Origin: Mycobacterium sp. 050128
GTDB taxonomy: Bacteria > Actinomycetota > Actinomycetes > Mycobacteriales > Mycobacteriaceae
DNA: 64,000 nucleotides
Direction of reading: 5' to 3'
Assembly (NCBI RefSeq): GCF_036409155.1
Contig: NZ_JAZGLW010000001.1
Coordinates: forward strand, 62,001-126,000
Shown here: piece after piece, positions 57,776-64,000 of the stretch
How positions within the stretch are numbered: the stretch's first letter is position 1
How the letters are laid out: each line of letters begins with the position of its first letter
Notes under the pieces: model-generated
The model's database searches: none
What the model was told of the DNA's origin: nothing
Seen by the model: only the letters and a program-made list of their open reading frames with translations
Translations under genes and position numbers: made by a program

Positions 57776-58708
57776 GTGGAGCTGCGTCAGCTTGAGGCCT
57801 TCGTGGCAGTGGCAATTGAGCTGCATTTCGGACGCGCCGCCAAAAAACTGCACATGGGCCAACCCACGCTGAGCGAGCTGGTGCAGCGGTTGGAGCGCGA
57901 GCTGGGTGCACCGTTGCTGACGCGCACCACCCGCCGGGTCGCCTTGACCAACGCGGGAACCGAGTTGCTCGGTCGTGCCAAAGTCATCCTCGACGACGTC
58001 GCGTCGGCTACCGCCGCGGTGCGTCGACTGGCCCAGGGTGACGCCGGCACCGTGCGCCTGGGTATCACCCCGACCGTCGCACCGGTGCTCGCACCTCACC
58101 TTGCTGTCGCCCTACAAGCCGCTGCGCCCGAAGTCGAACTCATCGTTCGGCGGATGTGGTTGACCGATCTCGATCGCGCGGTCGCGGACGGCACGGTCGA
58201 CGTGGCGATAACCTGCGGCCTGGTGCCGGATCCCCCCGGAGTCGTTGGCGAAGTGTTCTGCGGCGAACCCTTGCTGGTGGAATTGCGGACCGATCACCGC
58301 CTTGCAACGCGCGATACGGTTGCGCTGGCCGACTTGGCGGGTGAGACGCTCGGTATGCACAGCGAGGCCTTATTCCCGGCGTGGGCGCTGGCCCAACGGC
58401 AAGCCCTTGCGGCCGCCGGAGCATCGCCGCCCACCGTCGAGCTCGCAGATTTCGATTTGTCCGCAGGTCAGTGGACGTCGCAGACCGGCGTCGACTGGAT
58501 CCTCAAGACGCGATCTATCGCGGGGCCCGAGGTGCACTCATTAATTCGGCCCGTGGTTCCCCGCCAATTCGTGCCGTACACGTTGCAATGGAATCCCGAT
58601 CGAGCCCCGACCGCCGCGGTGAGCCGCTTCGTGCACTTGGCACTCACCGCACAAGTGCCCTCGTGCTGGGTCACCCAGCCCGATCACTTGCACCATCACC
58701 CCGGCTGA
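57776..58708 (+). CDS. LysR family regulator
   Basis: The 310-residue product has the LysR helix-turn-helix at residues 1-60 (MELRQLEAFVAVAIELHFGRAAKKLHMGQPTLSELVQRLERELGAPLLTRTTRRVALT). A periplasmic-binding-protein-like effector domain follows (about 90-295). The target genes are unclear. The upstream neighbour is the LLM oxidoreductase on the same strand and the downstream neighbour converges. GTG 57776 follows a leaderless-type -10 box. Confidence 0.9.
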   Translation: MELRQLEAFVAVAIELHFGRAAKKLHMGQPTLSELVQRLERELGAPLLTRTTRRVALTNAGTELLGRAKVILDDVASATAAVRRLAQGDAGTVRLGITPTVAPVLAPHLAVALQAAAPEVELIVRRMWLTDLDRAVADGTVDVAITCGLVPDPPGVVGEVFCGEPLLVELRTDHRLATRDTVALADLAGETLGMHSEALFPAWALAQRQALAAAGASPPTVELADFDLSAGQWTSQTGVDWILKTRSIAGPEVHSLIRPVVPRQFVPYTLQWNPDRAPTAAVSRFVHLALTAQVPSCWVTQPDHLHHHPG

Positions 58709-58830
58709 GCGGGCCGACACGGGCTCGCGGTGAAAACCCGGCTCCTCAACCGTCTCATCACCGCAGCCCAGGTGACCCATGCCGGCAGCTAGACCTGCGC
58801 ACCTGCTCTTTTCACGCACAACTTGCGCGA

Positions 58831-60333
58831 TCACGCATCGAGGCGTGCGTAGGCGAGGGGTTTCACTATTTCCTTTTCGGGTGATGTCTTGACGCGTCGA
58901 CCGATGATTCCCTCGGTCCAGGCCCGCCGCTCCGTGTAGAGCGCCCCCTCCGCCTGCACGCGTTTGCTCTTTTCGGCGCCTGCCCGTTGCGCGCCGGCCG
59001 GAGCCATCGGCCCCGCGCCCATGCCACCCGAGCCCATCGCGGCGCCGGCGCCCGGGAATCCACGGCCCACACCCGGACCCGCAGCGCCGTTCGCCGCCGG
59101 GGCCGGCGACGGTTCCTGAGTGGATGGGGGCATCAGCGGCATCGTTGGCACGCCACCGCCGATGCCGCCGAGCCCGAATGACGCTGGTTTGACCGCTGAA
59201 CCGGTCGATCGGCCCGAGCCTGCCGCTGGGACCGGCGGCCCAGCCGCGGCATCGCTCAGCTTCGACCCCGCGGGGTTGGGCGGCATCCCGACCGATGGCA
59301 GAGGGGGCACGCCACCCAGGCCACCGAAGCCGTCGCCCTGGGGCAACTCATCGGGCAGGTCCTTGGTGCCCAGGTCACCAAACGTGTCGACTCCCAAGTC
59401 GAAGTCGGAAACGGAGCCGGTAGGAAACATATCGGGGTTCACCGGCCCTAGCGGCAACGAGGCGTTAGCAACATAAAGCTTCAACGCCCCCTCGGACTGC
59501 TTCTGCATTCGTGTATACCAAGCGATTGCGTAATGCAGACCGTCCCGATCAGCATCCATATAGTACTTGTACCAATAATCGCAATTCGATATGTCTATAG
59601 GTCCGGGATGCTCTTCGGGATTCAGATAATTTCCGTCCGAATCCTCGTCCGCCGAACCGCTTGCGGCCCTGAGCTTTTTCTGGGCGTCAACGACCCCGCT
59701 GGCCTGCTTACTAAGCGTGGTGCACGATTGCACCATCGAATATATCCAGGCTCGGTGCTGCTCGAAAGTCTGCTCCACGGCGGTTCTCGCGTCACCTTCC
59801 CAGGAAACAAACGGGCGAAACCGGAAGGCCTCCTGCTGGAGTGTGCGCTGGAACGTGTCCCAGTCGTGGCTAAAAGCCGCGAACGCCACGCCCTGGTCGC
59901 CGTCTTCGATGTCCATCGTCGCCTGCCTGACCTCGTAGTAAGGGTAGTCGAAGGGAGCAGAGAAGGGCAGTGGCGGCGGCGGCGAAAAGCCAGGATCTTC
60001 GTCCGGGCCGGCGTCGGTCAATAGCTGGACCTTCCCGCCTCCGGCCCCTTCGTCGTTGATGGAATCCGCGGCGGCGTCGTCGGCTTCTTCGTAAGCTTTC
60101 GCCGCCTTCCTCAGGGATTTCGCCAGCGCCTTCCATTCCCGTTCGCAACCCTTTAAATACAATCGCACGGCGTCGGCGGAAAGTGCGAGCTGTGCGGCGG
60201 CGTCTTTGGCGAAAGAAATGGCACATGGCTCGGGTGGATTGGTGGGCGGGATCGGCGGAAGCGGTCGCTCGAGTTCTTCAGCGCGGGCGATCAGCTCCTC
60301 GTATTCTACGTTTACCGTCTGCGGCAGCGTCAT
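58831..60333 (-). CDS. EspB-like ESX-1-type secreted protein
   Basis: The 500-residue product resembles EspB, a PE/PPE-fold substrate of the ESX-1 secretion system. The helical N-terminal domain (about 1-280) begins TLPQTVNVEYEELIARAEELE. It carries the export motif YxxxD (Y81-D85) and the WxG motif (W178-G180). A Pro/Gly/Ala-rich middle (about 300-450) precedes ALYTERRAWTEGIIGRR, close to the EspB C-terminal motif. The ATG has GGGGAAG six bases upstream. No other ESX genes are nearby, so secretion would depend on an ESX system elsewhere. Confidence 0.88.
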   Translation of the reverse strand: MTLPQTVNVEYEELIARAEELERPLPPIPPTNPPEPCAISFAKDAAAQLALSADAVRLYLKGCEREWKALAKSLRKAAKAYEEADDAAADSINDEGAGGGKVQLLTDAGPDEDPGFSPPPPLPFSAPFDYPYYEVRQATMDIEDGDQGVAFAAFSHDWDTFQRTLQQEAFRFRPFVSWEGDARTAVEQTFEQHRAWIYSMVQSCTTLSKQASGVVDAQKKLRAASGSADEDSDGNYLNPEEHPGPIDISNCDYWYKYYMDADRDGLHYAIAWYTRMQKQSEGALKLYVANASLPLGPVNPDMFPTGSVSDFDLGVDTFGDLGTKDLPDELPQGDGFGGLGGVPPLPSVGMPPNPAGSKLSDAAAGPPVPAAGSGRSTGSAVKPASFGLGGIGGGVPTMPLMPPSTQEPSPAPAANGAAGPGVGRGFPGAGAAMGSGGMGAGPMAPAGAQRAGAEKSKRVQAEGALYTERRAWTEGIIGRRVKTSPEKEIVKPLAYARLDA

Positions 60334-60422
60334 GGTGATCTTCCCCTATCAGTTGTTCCGGACTTAGACTGCCCGGCGCCGGCGAATGGAAAAAGGGCCA
60401 GTATCGAATCACACCGATCGCC

Positions 60423-60478
60423 GGGGCCGATCAATCCCGGTGACGAAGTGATTCGCGATCGGCCCCACTCCCGGGATT
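60423..60478. repeat. Interlocking inverted repeats (pseudoknot-like)
   Basis: Arm A, GGGGCCGATC (60423-60432), pairs with 60457-60466. Arm B, AATCCCGG (60433-60440), pairs with 60471-60478. B lies inside A's loop and its partner lies outside, so the pairings cross as in an H-type pseudoknot or are alternatives. Confidence 0.65.
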
Positions 60479-60582
60479 CACGTCGAGAACTATCCCTGGA
60501 CATCCGGCCTTCACCTCTGGGAAAGAGGCGGACTGATTCAGGTGGTGAGCCATTCACCGGCGCACCCAAAGGCCCCAAACGG

Positions 60583-60615
60583 AAAAAGCCGCAGACCTGG
60601 AGTAGGTCCGCGGCT
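60583..60615 (-). terminator. Intrinsic terminator of tRNA-Met
   Basis: On the minus strand a 12-bp stem (60615-60604 with 60598-60587, one G-U pair) and a 5-base loop are followed by TTTTT. It lies 26 bp after the tRNA 3' end and is a textbook rho-independent terminator. Confidence 0.9.
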
Positions 60616-60640
60616 ATTCCGATGTCTTTCGACACCACAC

Positions 60641-60717
60641 TGGTAGCGGGGACAGGATTCGAACCTGCGACCTCTGGGTTATGAGCCCAGCGAGCTACCG
60701 AGCTGCTCCACCCCGCG
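60641..60717 (-). tRNA. Initiator tRNA-Met (CAT)
   Basis: A 77-nt cloverleaf with encoded CCA can be folded. The 7-bp acceptor stem starts with an unpaired first base (C1 opposite U72). The anticodon loop is CTCATAA, flanked by GGG and CCC, and the T arm contains GGTTCGAATCC. Three G-C pairs in the anticodon stem and the mismatched first acceptor pair mark initiator tRNA. A strong terminator follows. Confidence 0.95.
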
Positions 60718-60746
60718 TTGGTGAATGCAAGGTTACCGAACCCGCA

Positions 60747-61205
60747 TCACGGCGACCAAATCGCGCGGTCAGCGGGGGTATCAGCTGACCTCAATGCGAA
60801 GGCGGGTTCAGGCCATATCGCTGCGAGGAGCAGCTCACCGAGTTCGCGGAAGTAGTTCTCGAACCCGCCCGGAGTGATGATCTCGATGATGCGGCCCGGC
60901 TCGCTGCCGGCGTTCCACATCGCGTGCATCTGCCCCCGCGGCTTGGTGATGTAGCCGCCGGGACCGAGGACTACTTCGCTGTCGTCGGAGCGGAAGCCGA
61001 TCTCGCCGGCCAGCACGATCGAGTGCTCGTCCTCGCGGGTGTGCCGATGCGCGGCGGTGAGCAGGCCGACCTCGAAGGGATGCTCGACGATGGAGACCTC
61101 GCCGCCGTTGGCCTTGCCGGACAGTTTGAACACCGCGCCGAACCCGGGGAGCGCGACGACCTCGCCCTCCCCCGGTTGCACCACAATCACCCCGATTTGG
61201 TTCAT
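60747..61205 (-). CDS. Cupin domain protein
   Basis: The 152-residue product has a single cupin barrel (about residues 18-115). The first motif reads HPFEVGLLTAAHRHTREDEHSIVLAGEIGF, with the His-x-His...Glu...His-type metal ligands, and the second reads PRGQMHAMWNAGSEPGRIIEI. Function is unknown. The ATG at 61205 has GGAGGA ten bases upstream. It follows the HD-domain gene by 38 bp on the same strand, so the two are probably cotranscribed. Confidence 0.87.
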   Translation of the reverse strand: MNQIGVIVVQPGEGEVVALPGFGAVFKLSGKANGGEVSIVEHPFEVGLLTAAHRHTREDEHSIVLAGEIGFRSDDSEVVLGPGGYITKPRGQMHAMWNAGSEPGRIIEIITPGGFENYFRELGELLLAAIWPEPAFALRSADTPADRAIWSP

Positions 61206-61243
61206 GTGCTTGCATTCCTCCGAAAGCCGTTGCGCTGCAATGC

Positions 61244-61894
61244 CTACTCGGGCCAGGTGTTGTTGAGGATGGTCTCGACGAAGTTCTCCCGGACGAACGT
61301 CGGATCGAAGTGCGCGAGCACGTCGTCGTTGACCGTTCCGAAGGTGCTGTGCGGGCGGTGCTTCATTCCGTCGTTGAACGCAGCCAGGATGCGCTGCTTG
61401 AAATCCGGGCGCGGATGCGCCGCGATGACCGCGTCCAGGGCCTCGGGCGAAAGCTCGTCGCGCTCGATGCCCAACACGTCAGTTTCGACACCGGCGGTCA
61501 CCAGGGCGACTTCCGGAGCGAGGAACTCGGGGATGCCGGGAGTCGTATGCAACGCGATGCTCAGCCACACCTTGTCGGCGTCGGCCGGGTCGACATCGTG
61601 CTCGAGCAAAAAGGTACGCGCCGCGTTGGCACTGTCGACCTCGAAACGCAGCTGCGACGTGCGGTAGCGCTCGGTGAGGCCGAGATCGTGGAACATCGCC
61701 CCGGCGTAGAGCAGCTCCAGGTTCGGTTCGATTGCGCGGCGGCGCCCCTGCAGAGCACCGAACAGGAACACCCGGCGGGAGTGGTCGAAGAGCAAGTCGT
61801 CTTCGGCCTCGCGGATGTGGGTGGTGATCTCGCGAACCAGCGGGGTGTCGGGGATCGCGATGCCAGCAATGGTGTCCATCACTTGAATATCCAT
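61244..61894 (-). CDS. HD domain protein
   Basis: The 216-residue product has HD-superfamily metal motifs: FDHSRRVFLFG near residue 38, FHDLGL near 68 and SIALHTTPGIPEF near 113. It resembles cyanamide hydratase-like HD proteins. A hydratase or phosphohydrolase activity is possible but the substrate is not known. The ATG at 61894 has GAGGAGG nearby. It is divergent from a GlxA-type regulator and upstream of a cupin gene, suggesting a small inducible module. Confidence 0.88.
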   Translation of the reverse strand: MDIQVMDTIAGIAIPDTPLVREITTHIREAEDDLLFDHSRRVFLFGALQGRRRAIEPNLELLYAGAMFHDLGLTERYRTSQLRFEVDSANAARTFLLEHDVDPADADKVWLSIALHTTPGIPEFLAPEVALVTAGVETDVLGIERDELSPEALDAVIAAHPRPDFKQRILAAFNDGMKHRPHSTFGTVNDDVLAHFDPTFVRENFVETILNNTWPE

Positions 61895-61998
61895 GGTTTG
61901 CCTCCTCGTTGGTGTTGCCAGTCAGTTTGTGGGAATACGGGCACACCGACCCTCGTCGTTCCTGCCGTCTTCTCCACAGAAAGCGACACAATGGATCG

Positions 61999-62964
61999 AT
62001 GGCCGAAGCGCGTTCGCGAGTGGTGGTCATCGTCGTGTTCGACGGAGTAACGCTGTTGGACGTCGCGGGGGCGGGTGAAGTCTTCGTCGAGGCCAACCGG
62101 TTCGGCGCCGACTACCAGCTCAAAATCGCGTCGCTCGACGGCAGCGACGTGACGAGCTCGATCGGGACCCGGTTGGGCGTCACGGACAGCATCTCGGCCA
62201 TCGACTCCGCCGACACGGTCATGGTCGCCGGCAGTGACAATCTGCCCGGGCAGGCGATCGACCCCGCACTCGTGCAGGCCATCGGATCACTGGCGGCACG
62301 CACCCGGCGGCTGGCGTCCATCTGCACGGGGTCGTTCATCCTCGCGCAGGCCGGCTTGCTCAGCGGCCGGCGCGCCACCACGCATTGGCACGAGGCACGG
62401 CGATTGGCCCGGGCCTTCGGCGATGTCACGGTCGAGCCGGACGCGATCTTCGTGCGCGACGGCGACGTCTACACCTCCGCGGGAGTGTCGTCGGGCATCG
62501 ACCTGGCGCTCGCGTTGGTCGAAATGGATTACGGCACAGAGCTGGTCCGTGAGGTGGCCCGGTGGTTGGTCGTCTATCTCAAACGCGCGGGCGGCCAATC
62601 GCAATTCTCGGTGCTGGTCGAGGCCGATCCGCCGGCGGGATCGCCGCTGCGCACGGTCACCGATGCGATCAGCGCCGATCCCGCTCGTGACCACAGCGTG
62701 CCCAAGCTCGCGGCCAAAGCGTCGCTGAGTACCCGTCAGCTGACCCGGTTGTTTCAGTCGGAGCTGGGGATGACACCGGCGCGCTATGTCGAGTTGGTGC
62801 GAATCGACTTGGCGCGTGCCGGGCTCGAATCCGGCCGAACCGTCACCGAGACTGCGCATCTCGCGGGCTTCGGCAGCATCGAAACGCTGCGACGGGTATT
62901 CGTCAACCACTTGGGCATCAGCCCGAAGGCCTACCGGGATAGGTTCCGCACCGCCTGCACGTGA
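61999..62964 (+). CDS. GlxA family (DJ-1/PfpI plus AraC) regulator
   Basis: The 321-residue product has an N-terminal DJ-1/PfpI-like domain (about residues 5-185, with the nucleophile-elbow region ASICTGSFILAQAGLLSGRRATTHW). A C-terminal AraC pair of helix-turn-helices follows (about 215-318, LAAKASLSTRQLTRLFQSELGMTPARYVELVRIDLA...GFGSIETLRRVF). The ATG at 61999 is chosen by the domain start; upstream frames cross the divergent spacer. It probably controls the divergent HD-cupin unit. Confidence 0.9.
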   Translation: MAEARSRVVVIVVFDGVTLLDVAGAGEVFVEANRFGADYQLKIASLDGSDVTSSIGTRLGVTDSISAIDSADTVMVAGSDNLPGQAIDPALVQAIGSLAARTRRLASICTGSFILAQAGLLSGRRATTHWHEARRLARAFGDVTVEPDAIFVRDGDVYTSAGVSSGIDLALALVEMDYGTELVREVARWLVVYLKRAGGQSQFSVLVEADPPAGSPLRTVTDAISADPARDHSVPKLAAKASLSTRQLTRLFQSELGMTPARYVELVRIDLARAGLESGRTVTETAHLAGFGSIETLRRVFVNHLGISPKAYRDRFRTACT

Positions 62965-63121
62965 AAGTAGCTGTGCGTCACAGCTGTTCACATCAGCACC
63001 ACCGGCCTGGGACCACGTGGTCTTCATATGCGATAGCACCGGCGATATCGCTTCGGCGAACCGTCCTGTGCCGTCTTTCTTGTGGCGCCTGGGGACTGCG
63101 ACGCGGCCGGGCTAAGGCGAT

Positions 63122-64000
63122 CTATTTGGTGTTGTTGTACTTGGTGATCGCATCGTCGAGCCGCTGCAGCGCCGCTCCGTATCCGGCGAAATCGCCCTTC
63201 TTCTGGGCGTCGCGCGCGGCGTTAATCGCGGTCTGAATCTCCTGCAGGACAGCGGCTTTCGCTGGCGACAGCGTCGTCGCCCCATCCGGAGCCGGCGGCA
63301 CCGCGGTGGGCGGGCTGTTCGGGCCGGGCGCCACGGCCGGTGTCGGTGGGGTCGCGGGCGGCGTCGCCGGGGCACCCGAATCGGTGGGAACGATCCCCGT
63401 AGCGGCCGCACCTGCGCCCGGCCCGAATAACCCGGTGAGCGCGTCACCGACGGTCGGGCCGTAGCCGATCTTGTCGTTGTACATCATCGCCACCCGGATC
63501 AACCGTGGGTACGACGAGGCGGCGTCGCTGGCTCCCGGAGAGGCGTAGACGGGTTCGACGTACAGCAATCCACCCTGAGCAACCGGCAGCGTCAGCAAGT
63601 TGCCCCAACGTATTCGGTTCTGGTTGTCTCGCCCGATCACTCCCAGGTCTTGGGACACCGCCGGGTCGGTGGTGATCGCGTTATTGGCCAGCTTCGGACC
63701 GTTGACCTGACCCGGGATGGTCAGCACAGTGATCTTGCCGTACGTCGCGGGATCGGAGCTGGCGCTGATGTAGGCGGCCAGATAATCGCGTTTGAATCTG
63801 TTCATCGCGCTCGTCAACTGGTATGACGACGTATTGTCGTTCTTCGCAATGTTTTTCGCGACGATGTAATACGGCGGCTGATAGCTGCTGGCCGTCGGAT
63901 TCGGGTCCAGCGGCACGTCCCAGAAGTCAGAGGTGGAGAAGAACGTCACCGGGTCGTTGACGTGATACTTCGCCAGCAGCATCCGCTGCACCTTGAACAG
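63122..64000 (-). CDS. UPF0182 membrane protein (Rv3193c-like), C-terminal part
   Basis: The 293 residues visible are the C-terminal extracytoplasmic region of a large UPF0182/COG1615 membrane protein. Landmarks are [51 protein letters not shown] and [26 protein letters not shown] Pro/Ala linker and a final coiled segment follow. The frame is open to the window edge, so the membrane-spanning N-terminal two-thirds lie outside. Function is unknown. It marks the return to conserved mycobacterial gene order. Confidence 0.93.
   Translation of the reverse strand: MFKVQRMLLAKYHVNDPVTFFSTSDFWDVPLDPNPTASSYQPPYYIVAKNIAKNDNTSSYQLTSAMNRFKRDYLAAYISASSDPATYGKITVLTIPGQVNGPKLANNAITTDPAVSQDLGVIGRDNQNRIRWGNLLTLPVAQGGLLYVEPVYASPGASDAASSYPRLIRVAMMYNDKIGYGPTVGDALTGLFGPGAGAAATGIVPTDSGAPATPPATPPTPAVAPGPNSPPTAVPPAPDGATTLSPAKAAVLQEIQTAINAARDAQKKGDFAGYGAALQRLDDAITKYNNTK

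Larger units (their letters stand above)
60334..60640. other. 307-bp leader region of the EspB-like gene
   Basis: No gene is seen. It contains crossing inverted repeats at 60423-60478, a small CCTCT/AGAGG hairpin at 60514-60528 and the tRNA terminator at 60583-60615. Transcription of the EspB-like gene must begin within it or read through from the tRNA. Confidence 0.6.

Noticed and set aside
60641..60717. tRNA-Met as an island attachment site
   Set aside because: No integrase gene and no second copy of the tRNA 3' end was noticed in the window.

Overview
The window is high-GC actinobacterial DNA whose gene content and order point to a non-tuberculous Mycobacterium. From memory, both flanks are collinear with the M. 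tuberculosis Rv3151-Rv3171c stretch (nuoG-nuoN, the moxR3/DUF58 operon, a TetR gene, Rv3168/Rv3169 homologues, aofH, hpx), and the right edge is an Rv3193c-like UPF0182 gene. Between them lies about 40 kb of accessory genes. An hsp18 (18-kDa antigen) gene and an EspB-like ESX substrate also fit Mycobacterium. The species cannot be fixed from the sequence.

Layout. (1) 1-10.5 kb: the 3' part of the type I NADH dehydrogenase operon, nuoGHIJKLMN, with mostly overlapping genes. (2) 10.5-14.7 kb: a minus-strand MoxR AAA+ / DUF58 / membrane-protein operon. (3) 14.8-22.6 kb: SDR and TetR divergent from a phosphotransferase-fold gene and its partner, then aofH, hpx and a second amine oxidase that looks like a Tat-exported lipoprotein. 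(4) 22.6-27.5 kb: an XRE regulator, a frameshifted gene, small membrane and SRPBCC proteins, a secreted haemophore-type protein, a STAS-ATPase regulator and a Rho_N/SAP-type protein. (5) 27.6-31.5 kb: a compact GT2 / acyl-CoA dehydrogenase-like / PIG-L deacetylase / NodS-like methyltransferase / EEP-phosphatase cluster. (6) 31.5-51.2 kb: a stress and signalling zone with DUF3349, CsbD, a TPP-dependent oxidase, hemerythrin, two tandem diguanylate cyclases, glgX, an alcohol dehydrogenase / ferredoxin-reductase pair, two ANTAR proteins, and a MerR/HspR-like regulator facing hsp18. (7) 51.2-58.7 kb: an OFA transporter with a small subunit, a methyltransferase, a hydrolase-LuxR fusion, glutathione peroxidase, an F420 LLM oxidoreductase and LysR, mixed with gene debris. 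(8) 58.8-64 kb: the EspB-like gene, initiator tRNA-Met, a cupin/HD/GlxA-regulator module and the UPF0182 gene.

The strongest overall pattern is regulatory. About a dozen accessory genes between 24 and 51 kb are preceded by sequences close to the mycobacterial SigF promoter (GTTT-N14-16-GGGTA-like). In eight of them the start codon lies within about 9-10 nt of the -10 box (counting the second of two ATGs in one case), implying very short leaders. With the STAS-ATPase protein, hemerythrin, CsbD, glgX, ANTAR and GGDEF proteins, this looks like a stress-response island. The most interesting possible biochemical system is the GT2/PIG-L/NodS-like cluster, whose parts resemble those that build and decorate N-acyl aminosugars.

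Gene decay is also visible: a frameshifted gene (23.5 kb), a truncated nucleotidyltransferase, a UdgX glycosylase with an internal deletion, a 42-bp SDR remnant between the duplicated cyclases, a truncated sensor kinase and a 73-bp copy of part of the glutathione peroxidase gene. No insertion sequence, CRISPR array or prophage was recognised.
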